Shown in pieces: positions 1-9,887 of a stretch of DNA of 64,000 bases. The DNA is taken from the NCBI RefSeq assembly GCF_901000735.1, contig NC_081541.1, positions 1,240,001 through 1,304,000 on the forward strand, given 5' to 3'. Source of the stretch: Corylus avellana (Eukaryota; Streptophyta; Magnoliopsida; Fagales; Betulaceae). Both the position numbers and the translations under genes were made by a program. The notes under the pieces are model-generated. The model did not search any database and had not been told where the DNA came from. It worked only from the letters and a program-made list of their open reading frames with translations. Positions within the stretch are counted from its first letter, which is position 1. Each line of letters opens with the position of its first letter.

Positions 1-788
1 AGGTCTATGTTGGACAACATACACAAGCTCAACTTTTATACGACTTAACTAAACTTACAACTAAACATATTTTGACACTGAAATTGCCAACACTAAAACT
101 AGCAACTAAGAAAAGTAAGAAGCTAAGTCACTTTGCATGGACTTTCTATTATTTGCAACTGATAATATTACACTGCTATTATTGTGATAACAAGTTACTT
201 TGAGAAATTGAATTCTCGAAAAATCAAGTAAATCTACTCTACAGTTTGCCAATAAGTCCCATGTCTTAATGAAAATGGAAGCCACATCATCAATCAAGAG
301 AGCACTTCTATTAATAACGTCTTTTAACACATTATTGGCAAATATAATGCTCCGGAGGCAGAGAAGCAGAAAGCACTTGGTATATCAAATATTTCATAAA
401 TTATGCATTGCCAATTAACAAGATAGATATTACTGTCAAGTGAATAGTGGAAATCTGACGGGCATCTGCCAGTCAGCAGAGAACCAAAATAGGTAGCAAT
501 TCTCTTTCTGTTGTTTCTCTAATTCTATGACAAAAATTAACAAAGAATTTTCATGGAGCTTTTTCTTTTGTATTAAAAAGCTCCACATTAGAACAAGTTG
601 CTTACAATGACATAGACAGCACTTCTCTTACTTCTTTCAAATTTCTATTATTTTGTTTTATCTGTCTACACCATTATTTATATCCCCTGAAGAGTGTTAA
701 ACAGTCAACATATCATTCATAAGTATTTGTTCAGACTCTTATTGTTGGGACCATTTCTACATCTTAGGACCATCCTTCCAGAGCAAAC
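1..788. other. upstream region, no recognised gene
   Basis: AT-rich sequence ahead of the SWEET gene. A 74-codon open frame on the minus strand (106-330) has no family I recognise and no clear start context. It could be an exon of a neighbour lying off the left edge, but nothing in the sequence proves this. The last ~120 bases should hold the SWEET leader. Confidence 0.5.
674..683 (+). promoter_or_regulatory. candidate TATA box of the SWEET gene
   Basis: TTATTTATAT lies about 105 bases before the SWEET start codon, a reasonable distance for a plant core promoter. In AT-rich DNA such a match can occur by chance. Confidence 0.3.
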
Positions 789-2511
789 ATGGGAGATAGG
801 TTGCGGATGGCAGTGGGAGTCATGGGTACTTTCTTTCTTCTCTGTTTATTTTCTCAGCTCCCAATCATTATGAAAGACCAAATGTCAAAAAAGTTTCACC
901 TAATAATCATACTTTCCTGGTGTTTATTGCAGGGAATGCTACTTCTGTGTTACTTTATGCAGTTCCCATGTACGTAATGTCAACATGCTATTCTACTGCA
1001 TAGTTGACTCTATCTTTATTTAATTCCAGTGAGCAATGCTTAATAGGTTGAATCATTGACCAAGTTACTCAACTTTTTCAATTATGATTTTCTTAATGTT
1101 TTCAGATTAACTTTTACAAGAATCATAAGGAAGAAAAGCACAGAGGAGTTTTCATGTGTTCCTTACATCATTGCACTAGCAAACTGTCTCTTTTATACTT
1201 GGTATGGACTGCCAGTGGTAAGCCATAATTGGGAAAATCTTCCTCTAGTTACCATCAATGGCCTGGGAATTCTTCTCGAGTTCTCCTTCATTTTCATATA
1301 TTTCTGGTTCGCTTCAGATAGACGTCAGAAGGCAAGTTTCACATTTCATGTTTAACAACAAAGTTTTTCCAGTATACTTGATATATTATGATTCCCATGC
1401 AGGCATGAGATATATTATATTATGATTCCCATCCGTTCATATTGTAATGATTTCGATATATAGACATGAAAAAATGCTGTACATGTTTTTCAACAAACGT
1501 AGGTTTTCTATTTGCCATGTCAAATCCTTCACAAGTACATGCATAATATTCAGTTGAAGAGTGTATTAATGATTTATGAATACCGTGAGGGTGCAGATGA
1601 AGGTGTTTGTGTCGGTGACATGTGTTATCATAGGATTCAGCATCCCTGCGATCATCTCAGCTCTTGCTTTCCATGATCACCATCATCGAAAGGTGTTTAT
1701 TGGGAGTGTAGGGCTTCTGGTCTCTACAACAATGTACGGTTCTCCACTGGTAGTGATGGTGAGTCATCTTTTCAGATTATTTCATGAAAATGATATCTAT
1801 AGCATCGTAATTGGCAACAGAAGAAGTTGAAATTTATTTTTATTAATATTTCAAATCCATGCAAGATGTAACATGCACACATGCTTCTTACAATTTTTAC
1901 TACAAATTTTTTATACACATAACAGTCTAAGTGACATTTATTATGTCAACTATTAAACAATTAAATTTTGTTGCCTAATTTTTTCATTATTAAGATATTG
2001 TCATATAAATTTGTAAGAAAATTGTAGTAAGAGCTATAGTAACCAAACATTTTCGCTTCTAAGTTTTTATTCTTATGCATGATACTTTGTTGTCCCTGTC
2101 AGCATATAACTTTATTTTATTATTGCAGAAGCAAGTAATACTTACAAAGAGCGTGGAATTCATGCCGTTCTACTTATCTTTTTTCTCATTCCTTGCTAGT
2201 TCATGTTGGATGGCTTATGGAGTACTGAGCCATGATCTGTTTCTTGCGGTTTGTATCATGATTAAGCTCTAGTTTTTCTGTCAAAAAAATTTCTATCCTG
2301 TAAAACTTACATATGCTTTGATTCTCTAACTCCTTTGCAGGCCCCAAATCTAGTTGGTTGTCCTTTAGGCATCCTTCAACTCATGCTCTACTGCAAGTAT
2401 AGGAAACGAGGAATTATAAAAGAACCAAGCAAATGGGATTTGGAAAAGAACGATGAGAAGTCCAAACAGTTGCAGCTCATGACTAATGACGGCATTAATG
2501 GAAAAAATTGA
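789..2511 (+). CDS. SWEET3-like: SWEET bidirectional sugar transporter, SWEET3-like
   Basis: Uniporter of the SWEET (MtN3/saliva) family that moves sugars down their gradient across a membrane. Six coding exons: 789-825, 933-969, 1106-1331, 1597-1758, 2129-2248 and 2341-2511, giving 250 residues, normal for the family. Visible are [13 protein letters not shown] at the N-terminus, then [13 protein letters not shown] and the WYGLPVVS signature of the first triple-helix bundle, the linker helix, then [13 protein letters not shown] and [12 protein letters not shown] of the second bundle, and a hydrophilic tail ending INGKN. The SWEET3 (clade I) assignment rests on recalled similarity along the whole protein, so the exact paralogue is less certain than the family. 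The intron after exon 3 starts with GC (AG|GCAAGT) instead of GT, and the frame joins only at that site. The gene converges with the PPR gene downstream. Confidence 0.93.
1332..1596 (+). other. GC-AG intron of the SWEET gene
   Basis: The donor reads AAG|GCAAGT and the acceptor GTGCAG|ATG. The upstream exon ends ...DRRQK and the next begins MKVFV, both in phase 0. AG|GCAAGT is the strong donor consensus known for the small class of GC-AG introns. The intron also holds two near copies of an ATATATTATGATTCCCAT-like word near 1380-1435. Confidence 0.8.
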
Positions 2512-4448
2512 AGAAGTCAACTAAGATCTGATTAAGTTCCATTTCAATGTTGTGTCCCATAGGATGGGTCTTTAAAAATTTTAGTTCAAGATAGGTCATG
2601 CATCAATGCATGTATATGTACATGCATGCATGTGTATTTTGTCTTTTATCTTATGTAATGATCTGTACTATTTATTTTAAGAGGTTTGTTTGTGACAGGG
2701 AGAACTTTATTTCATTAAATAAATAAATTTCAATGAACTACAAAGAGGGCAGTAAAAAAAACTCCTAAATATTAATTTCCTCAAACAAGTCTAAAATCTA
2801 GAATTATGCCATTACATGAATTCTTGAAATTTAACCCTGCAGGCAACAAAACAAACTCAATTCCTTGTTTCTGTAAAAAATAATATAAAACAAAGTACTT
2901 ATTTGAAAAATAAAACTCTGAATGGAATCCATGCCCAGTATTATATGTCCAAAATGCAATTCTATTTGCCAACTCGTTGCAATTACAAGTACTTTCTGAA
3001 AAAGAAAAACAATAGCAAAAATTGAAGTTTACTCCAGCTTATATATCTACTGAGTCACCTAAGCTCAATATAGCCCCTGTTTATTACCCAGCAGTATTGC
3101 TGTCTATGCAAAGACCATCCCTTAGTCAATAAAGCCACCCAAAAGAAGCACTTAAATTATTCATCGGAGCATCTACATGAGTTAAAGGTCCTTTTTGAAT
3201 TCCAGTATTCACTAATGGAAGGGACATAAGTAGCAAGCAGCCGCTTTTCTATTTTTTTGGGTTGTCTGTTTTAAATGATTTCACTGAGATATATCAGTTG
3301 GCTTAGGGTTAGATATAAAACAAACACTGTATGCTTTTTTAATTTTTCAAAGGATGTATGCATGCTAAAACAGAAGGACTAAACAGACAGACTTAAAAGA
3401 AAGAGTTGCTCTCACATCTTAGGACAATAAGCAGATTTTGTTTGCCAAAAACACAAAACTAACAGCTAATTTGCATCATTGCCAATAGCATCATTCTTAG
3501 ATACGAGAAGAATGAAGACATGTTACTTGGCTTTGCATAGAACATAATTTTGAAGAAGAATATGTCCTTAGAAATGTATGCTAAAGCAGAGGCACTAAAC
3601 AGACTTAAAAGAAAGAGTTGCTCTCACCTCTTAGGACAATAAGCAGATTTTGTTTGCCAAAAACACAAAACAAACAGTTAATTTGCATCATTGTCATTAG
3701 CATCATTCTTAGACATGAGAAGAATAAAAGAAATGTTGCTTGGGTTTGCATTGAACATAATTTTGAAAAAGAATATGTCCTTAGAACGGTAGAACCCATT
3801 CTGCATCAACAAATGCAAGTCAGCTGTCAGCATCCAATATGCCCCATGATTCACGGCAATGCAATTAAAAGGAAGGAGACATCAAAGCTTGAATTTAGAA
3901 TATCATGTCACCAAGGTGTGCAGCCATTGTTCAGGAACCTGCAACATGAGCTGAACCAATTCACAACCAATTGAAAGAATCAGTTCTAACACAATCGTAA
4001 TTGATTGGCCAAAGGAAAAAGAACATGATCATATTTAAAAACTCAACCAGAAACTTTTTAAACAAATTAAAGCCTATGCCTACCCAAGTCACTAAATGCA
4101 GAGTTTGCTACAATGAGCTTAACATTGGACAAAACCATTTTTTTTTACAGAAAGAAGAAACATGAAACATGCCATCCTAGAAGTGCATCTATCTAAATTA
4201 AAAAAGTACAGAGATAATAACATGATGCTTCAACAAAACATAGAAACAATATAAAAATATGTCACAGATACATATAAAAGAAGATAAACCTTAACCAATA
4301 GTTTCAGATATTTCTCAAAATTTTAGCAATCCAAAGTTTAGAAATAAATCCCAAGCTAAAAGGGAGTATAGAGAGAAAAGAATAAAAAAATAAAGATCAC
4401 ACAAGTAATATGAGATCGTTCAATAAGAATATGTTGCTATTAAAGTAA
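2512..4448. other. intergenic region between convergent SWEET and PPR genes
   Basis: Contains the 3' ends of both genes. An AATAAATAAATTT stretch near 2717-2730 could serve as SWEET polyadenylation signal. Apart from the tandem duplication annotated separately, I see no gene; open frames here are short and overlap the repeat. Confidence 0.6.
3354..3788. repeat. tandem duplication, two ~215-bp copies
   Basis: Copy 1 (about 3354-3573) and copy 2 (about 3574-3788) share long nearly identical stretches, such as AGAGTTGCTCTCAC and GCAGATTTTGTTTGCCAAAA, with small indels and scattered substitutions. The offset is 220 bases at the left end and 212 at the right. Divergence of roughly a tenth suggests it is not very recent. 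Short open frames seen here are by-products of the repeat. Confidence 0.85.
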
Positions 4449-6629
4449 CTAGCCTTCCACTATTTGTCTGGAATCAAAATAAAAATCAAATTGAACAATG
4501 GAACTTATATTCGATGTTAGATGTTCCAAAGTTGCATAAATGTCATTACAATGAGGATGGGTTTTATCTTCTACAGAGAACACATGAACTCTGCTGTCCA
4601 TCTCAATCCAACTACACCCGGGAGCCTTTTTGACCCCTATGTCCGTTAATCTCTTCCTCAAATTGAGCTTTTCCCCCCATTTTCCCAATATAGAATACAT
4701 GTTAGACATAATAACATAAGCAGATATTGGCTGAGGATCCAAACTGAACATCTTCTCAGCGACTCTCCCACTCATCTCCACGTCCATCCAGAACCAACAG
4801 GCACTAAGCAAAGCTCCCCAGACAATCCCATCTGCATCAACAGGCATCTGTTTTATAAACTCCTCAGCTTCTTGTAGATGGCCTGAGCGACCAAGAAGAT
4901 CCACCGCACATGTGTAGTGTTCTATAGTTGGGGTTACTCCATAAAATTTTTCCATTGAGTGGAAAATTCTCATCCCTTCATTGACTAGACCAACACGACC
5001 ACAAGCAGACAGAATCCCAATGAAGGTAGCTCCATTAGGAACAACTCCGTGCTTTAACATATCTCCAAACAGTAAAATTGCTTCAGAGCCAATTCCATGA
5101 TGTGCATATCCATTAATAAGAGCTGTCCAAGCCGCCACATTGGGTGAAGAGATACTACAAAATGATTTTTGAGCATCATGGATGCTCCCGCATTTGGAGT
5201 ACATGTCTACAAGAGATGTTCCAACATAAGCATTCGATTCAAATGGTGTTTTAATCAGGTGGGCGTGAAGTAGTTGTCCTAGTTGAAGAGATCCAAGGCA
5301 TGTACAGGCATGAAATAGAGCAGAGAATGTTGATCTAGTACGGTCTATTGATAATATGTGCATGGTCACATAGAGTTTGAAAGCCTCTTTATACTGATGG
5401 TTTTGAATATAACCTGACATCATTGAATTCCATGTCACTGGGTTTCTCTCCCCTTTGGTTTCTTCAAACAGCTCCAAAGCTTTATCAATTTCTCCGTTCC
5501 TAGAATACACAGTAATCATAGTATTAAAAGAAAATATAGTTCTTTGGGTCATTTTCTTAAACAATCTTTCTGATTCCTTGACTTGACCGCTCATTGCATA
5601 ACCTTTAATCATCAAATTATATGAGATTGGATTCTTTTCAATCAGTCTATTAAAAATCAGCTCAGCATCTTCAATCCTACCCATCAACATATGCCCATCA
5701 ATAAGCGAATGGGAAGCATTTAAACATGGGTTTCTAATCCTATCATAAACTATCCTGGCATCCTCAATAGCTTCACAACCACAATAAAATTCAATCAACG
5801 CGCCACCAATCGACTGATCAAATTCAAACCCGTATTTGATCAAAAGCCCATGGACAATCCTCCCTTCACGTAGGCTTCCTAATCTCCCACAAGCCCTTAT
5901 AACGCAATCCAATGTAAACTCATTAGGCATCACCTCACTACTCCTTCTCATCTTCCTAAACAACTCCAAAGCTCTTTCACATCCATCCTCCCTCCTCATA
6001 TATCCAGAAATCAACGTAGTCCATGCCACAACATCCCGGGATGGCATCCTTTTAAACACGTCCAAAGCCTCACTCATTAAGTTACATCGCACATACCCTA
6101 CTAGCATCAAACTCCACAACAACTCATTTTCATCACGCAACTCGTCAAACACCCGCTTAGCTCCTTCAATCTCAATACAGTTCGCGTAAAAGTACAGCAA
6201 TGCACTACTCAAAAGCTGAGATCTCTCAAACCCAGATTTTAAAACCAAACAATGAAGCTCTTTTCCCTCGCACACCGATACCGAATGTGCGCACGCACTT
6301 AGTATAGTAGAAAAAGTGGTCTCGTTGAGCTTCATATTGCTATGATGCATATTTGAAGCTAGTTTCAGAGCTTCATCGTATTTTCCACATTTGGAGTAGC
6401 CAGAAACCATGGTGTTCCATGAAACAACAGTTCGTTCCGGCATCTCATCAAACAGTTTGCGAGCAATGTCTAGTTGGCCAATTTTGCAATACTTTGTGAT
6501 GGAAATGTTGGTGGAAACGATGCGGTTGCGAGGGGTTTCCGGAGGCAGGTAAAGGGTTGTAAAGGGCTTGAAGCTCTTTCCCCAGCGACTGTTCTTCCAG
6601 GTTCCCAGAAAAGAAGGTTTCTGCAACAT
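4449..6629 (-). CDS. PLS-class pentatricopeptide repeat protein with E domain
   Basis: Intronless 726-residue protein. PPR proteins of this class bind organelle RNA base by base and usually act in C-to-U editing in mitochondria or plastids. Repeats start near residue 35 and run to about 595, with typical words such as ARKLFDEMPERTVVSWNTMV, YSKCGKYDEAL, LVDMYSKCGSIHDAQK and AALINGY-like helices. From about residue 597 (DGIVWGALLSAC) the E/E+ region follows, including KKAPGCSWIEMDSRVHVF and the THPHCNDIYATLEHL end. There is no DYW deaminase domain, so if it edits RNA it would need a deaminase partner. The basic N-terminus MLQKPSFLGTWKNSRWGKSF fits an organelle presequence. The target RNA and the exact orthologue are unknown. 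Its start is the first in-frame ATG after a CT-repeat leader. Confidence 0.93.
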   Translation of the reverse strand: MLQKPSFLGTWKNSRWGKSFKPFTTLYLPPETPRNRIVSTNISITKYCKIGQLDIARKLFDEMPERTVVSWNTMVSGYSKCGKYDEALKLASNMHHSNMKLNETTFSTILSACAHSVSVCEGKELHCLVLKSGFERSQLLSSALLYFYANCIEIEGAKRVFDELRDENELLWSLMLVGYVRCNLMSEALDVFKRMPSRDVVAWTTLISGYMRREDGCERALELFRKMRRSSEVMPNEFTLDCVIRACGRLGSLREGRIVHGLLIKYGFEFDQSIGGALIEFYCGCEAIEDARIVYDRIRNPCLNASHSLIDGHMLMGRIEDAELIFNRLIEKNPISYNLMIKGYAMSGQVKESERLFKKMTQRTIFSFNTMITVYSRNGEIDKALELFEETKGERNPVTWNSMMSGYIQNHQYKEAFKLYVTMHILSIDRTRSTFSALFHACTCLGSLQLGQLLHAHLIKTPFESNAYVGTSLVDMYSKCGSIHDAQKSFCSISSPNVAAWTALINGYAHHGIGSEAILLFGDMLKHGVVPNGATFIGILSACGRVGLVNEGMRIFHSMEKFYGVTPTIEHYTCAVDLLGRSGHLQEAEEFIKQMPVDADGIVWGALLSACWFWMDVEMSGRVAEKMFSLDPQPISAYVIMSNMYSILGKWGEKLNLRKRLTDIGVKKAPGCSWIEMDSRVHVFSVEDKTHPHCNDIYATLEHLTSNISSIVQFDFYFDSRQIVEG

Positions 6630-6640
6630 TCCGTGTGCGC

Positions 6641-6653
6641 TTATCTCCGCGAC

Positions 6654-6655
<2 letters not shown>
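6641..6655 (-). promoter_or_regulatory. four-codon upstream ORF in the PPR leader
   Basis: On the minus strand ATG TCG CGG AGA TAA sits 11 bases before the main PPR start codon. It matters only if transcription begins upstream of it, which the sequence cannot show. If present in mRNA it could lower initiation or work by reinitiation. Confidence 0.4.

Positions 6656-6688
<33 letters not shown>
6656..6688. repeat. GA/CT dinucleotide microsatellite
   Basis: An uninterrupted GA run of about 15 units followed by GACAGACAGAG. It reads as CT on the coding strand of the PPR gene, in its leader or core promoter. Confidence 0.9.
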
Positions 6689-6696
<8 letters not shown>

Positions 6697-7090
6697 GAAG
6701 CTAAACGTCAAACGGTCATTTACATGTGTCACAACTCACAAGTAAAAAACAAAATAAAAATGCCATGACTTATTGATCTCCAACATTGCCACATGGCCTG
6801 TGCCACCAAACTAAAAAGGTTTTTTTCCTTTTTTTTTTTTTTCTTTTTCTTATTAATTTGTTCCCGAAAACTGCAAAAAAGAAAAATCATCTCATTTTTT
6901 ATTTATGTATTAATGAGTGAATCTATTAGTAAATGCAAAACTCAATCGAATCCATAAATCTAATTGTGAATTCATTAAATTTGTAAAATAATGGTTAAAA
7001 ATGATTAGCTCTTGTTTGATTAAAATTGTAACTCCTTCAAAGTGGGTATAATTTTATTTCGATCACAATCACATGGCAGTTTCCCATCAA

Positions 7091-7843
7091 TAGGGCTAGC
7101 AATTTTGACATGATCCGCGAACCCGACATGAACACGACACGAAGTTAACAGATATTGGGTTTGAGCTTATCGGGTTCGTGTCTTAATCGGATCCACCCAA
7201 TTAAGACACAATTAAATTCGTGTATGTCGGGTCAACCCGGCGGGTCCACGAGTCGACCCGCCACCAGACCCATTTAATTTAATTTAATTTTTTTTTTTAA
7301 AAAAAAAAAAAAACCTATGTCTAAGTTCTAACTAAGTTAACCCTAACACTTATTGACTCACTCACGGCTTCATTTCACTCTTCACTTCACTAGCATATTC
7401 CTTGTTTTTTCGTTACTTTTTCTATGTGGATCTATATATTAAAACATTATCTTTTAAATCATTATTTATATATTAAAACATTCTCTTTTAAAACTTTTTA
7501 TTCTTATCGGATGGTTAGGATAAATTTGACTAGTCCTTTGGCCTAAGAGATCCCTTTATTAAATTATTTTTTCCAATTTTGATTAAGGGTTTTTTTAAAA
7601 AAAAAACGGGTCGGGTCGGGTTACCTGTTTAGCGCACGAGTCGTGTCGGGTCGTATCTACCTGATATGACCCGGTTATGCTAAACGGGTTAAGCGGGTCG
7701 TGTCGGATTACCCGAATATTTTCCGTGTTATAATCGTGTCAGACACGCTAACCCGTTTAGCTAAACAAGTTGTGTTCGTGTCTCGGATAATCGGATCACG
7801 GGTCCTAATCGGGTCTACCTGATTACCTGTTTTGCCAGCCCTA
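7091..7843. mobile_element. non-autonomous hAT-like transposon
   Basis: The left end TAGGGCTAGCAA and right end TTGCCAGCCCTA form a terminal inverted repeat with one mismatch. The flanks CCCATCAA (7083-7090) and CCCATCAT (7844-7851) match at 7 of 8 positions, as expected for the 8-bp target duplication of hAT elements. The interior is non-coding and built from repeated GGGTCGGGT / CGTGTC words in both orientations. I see no transposase frame. The superfamily call is inference from end sequence and duplication length. A shorter relative lies near 46717-46790. Confidence 0.75.
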
Positions 7844-8264
7844 CCCATCATCCATAGAAGATCAGTATTTTGTGTGTAAACCGCTACTGCGTATGGTGGC
7901 TATTGGCTAAACACTAAAAGTAATAATTAAACCCGCTATTTCAAACAGCGCGTCTGGCTGCAGCAGCATACGCCATAAAACACTGATTCTTATATTGCCT
8001 TTGTCTCCAAAAAAAGATAATAATAATAAAGAAGCCACTCCTGCGAATCTTCGATTTTTTTATCATCCCAGTTTCCTTAAATTCAGTCTTTTACGGCCAC
8101 GTATCCTTGTTCTGTATAATGTATCCAACTCTGCATAAACAGAACGCCATGCATGAAGCCACGTACCTCTATCCAACCACCCCTTTCTCTCTCTCTCCCT
8201 CTCCATTTACTTATCCAACTTTCAAAACCAAGACCAAGGAAGACAGAGAGAGAAAGAGAAAACC

Positions 8265-8272
8265 TTATAAAG
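8265..8272 (+). promoter_or_regulatory. candidate TATA box of the membrane-protein gene
   Basis: TTATAAAG about 75 bases before the start codon at 8346, within a GA-rich stretch. The position suits a TATA box with a short leader, but no transcript data are available. Confidence 0.3.
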
Positions 8273-8345
8273 CCCAGTAGAGTAGAATTTTTCATCAAAA
8301 TCTTATCTGTAGTTTTCTTATCCCATAAGCTCTCTATCTAATAGT

Positions 8346-9887
8346 ATGGTGAAGCTAGCATCGGCACGAGAAAGCCGAATGTACGGACCCCGGCTGGCCC
8401 GAAGCCGGTTGGAGTACATAAACGCGGGCCTATACGTGTTCGCCACCATTGTGCTTCTCGGTGGGTTTGCGGCTCAGTTCTCAAAGGAGCCCAAGTCCGG
8501 TCTTGTTCTTTTGCTCATAGGCTTGGCGCTTATTGTAATGGTTAATGTTCATGACCTTGTGGCGCACCTTGCCGGGGTCGATTACCGCCTGCAAATGATG
8601 GGGTTCGACCCGCAGCTCGCGCTCGTGGAGGTTGCTGTTCCGGTGGTTCAGGTTCTGGGATCGCTTCTTTTCTTCTTGGGGATTCTCTTTCTTTTTATTC
8701 AGGTACATATATGTTTTTCTCTCTACTTTTGTTTAGATGGCTAGCTTTTTTATTTATTTCGATTTTTTTTTTTTTTTTTTATTACGAACGCAAATTGTAG
8801 GAAGAGAAAGGATATGGTTACTTCAAATTGGAAAAGTATGGTATGAACATGCTCATTGCTGGCTCTGTTTTATGGATGGTTGGATCGATCCACAACTCGT
8901 GCCAAATCTATGAGAGAGCTGGTGGGCATATCCAAATCTTGCAGCACGGTGTTCTCATCCCGTTTCTGATGGGAAGTTTGTTGTTCGTGGTGGGTGCAAT
9001 TCTCAACAGTCGCGAGCAATCTGGGTGGATCCATCATGGACTGGAGCTACTAGTAAGTTGCCCCATTAATCCAATCTTGGAGGGTGTTTTTTTTTTTTTT
9101 TGTGAAAGTTATATATAGATGTGAAGTGCTTTATTCGTTTTGTATTGAGGTTATCCCACATCGGTTATATGTGAAAGAGGCGTGGTCACTTTATAAGTGT
9201 GAGGAAAAGCCTCACCTTTTAAGCTAACTTTTGGAGTTGAGAGAGGTATAAGACCACCTAAAATTAGTATCAGAGACCAAGTTTACAAGTCTTGCCCAAC
9301 AGTCCATGGGAGAAATGGGTTGTCGCTGCTTAAACTCCGGGCCCGATGTGTAAGGAAAAGATTGTTTGGATTATCCCACATCAGTTGTGGAAGCTGGTGA
9401 TCACTTTATAAATGTGAGGGAAAGCCTCATCTCTTGAGCTAGCTTTTGGAGTTAATTAAGAGATGCCAAGAACACCTAATATTTTGTCTCCAAAATAAAC
9501 AATCATATCGGCCCAAAAAACCAACACAAAAATCTGATTGTAGATATTGGCAGACAATTTGAGTGCTAGTGCAGAGAAGTTTCTAAATTCTTGGAAGGGT
9601 CTCTATATATGCAGGGCATGACTTGGATCTGGCTGGGGATTTTTGGGAGCCTGTTCTTCTTTGTTGGGGGATTAGCAAATGTAGTTAAGGTGTACACGAT
9701 GCAGCAAATTGAAGGACTAAGGCTGGAGAAGCTGCGGGGAGGGGCACAAGAGCGACTGAGCCAAGAAAGGGAAGGCCAGGTCCCCCTCATCATTGAAGAG
9801 CACAGGATCAGAAGAAGGCAAGCCGAGGAAGCAAAAGTGGTTCCTGGTCCAACACCATATAAGGATGTCCTTGTTGGTCAGAGTTAA
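8346..9887 (+). CDS. six-span membrane protein of unknown function
   Basis: Three coding exons, 8346-8702, 8801-9052 and 9615-9887, all phase 0, give 293 residues. I do not recognise the family well enough to name it. Hydrophobic spans are visible at roughly residues 24-48, 52-72, 95-118, 132-150, 170-190 and 205-225. Charged words sit between them, such as VNVHDLVAHLAG and QIYERAGGHIQ. A basic-acidic cytosolic-type tail of about 65 residues follows (EKLRGGAQERLSQ, EEHRIRRRQAEEAK) and could form a coiled coil. There is no cleavable signal peptide. The even, intact coding sequence and clean splice sites support a real gene. Intron 2 carries a TRIM-like element. Transport, scaffold or enzyme roles cannot be told apart from sequence alone. 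Confidence 0.85.
9141..9479 (+). mobile_element. TRIM-like LTR retroelement in intron 2
   Basis: Two direct repeats of about 120 bases (9141-9260 and 9363-9479) share TTATCCCACATC, a GATCACTTTATAA-like word and AGCTAACTTTTGGAGTT/AGCTAGCTTTTGGAGTT. Just after the first copy, TTAGTATCAGAGACC (9264-9278) resembles the initiator-Met tRNA primer site TGGTATCAGAGC. Just before the second copy a purine tract AAGGAAAAG (9352-9360) fits a polypurine primer. The internal part is only ~100 bases and non-coding. Together these match a terminal-repeat retrotransposon in miniature. The copies are diverged, so the insertion is old. Confidence 0.7.

Larger units (their letters stand above)
6689..8345. other. 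intergenic region between divergent PPR and membrane-protein genes
   Basis: Shared upstream region of two divergent genes. It is AT-rich with T and A runs (6827-6842, 7288-7313) and is mostly occupied by the hAT-like element at 7091-7843. A pyrimidine-rich patch of CTCTCTCT type near 8186-8205 lies in the leader of the plus-strand gene. No other gene seen. Confidence 0.6.

Noticed and set aside
106..330. 74-codon minus-strand open frame with protein-like wording
   Set aside because: No family recognised, no clear splice or start context, no partner exons. Kept only as a note in the left-edge region.
3618..3974. 118-codon plus-strand open frame
   Set aside because: Lies across the tandem duplication and has no family signature; the same words in copy 1 are out of frame.
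5836..6189. 117-codon plus-strand open frame
   Set aside because: Antisense shadow of the PPR coding sequence.
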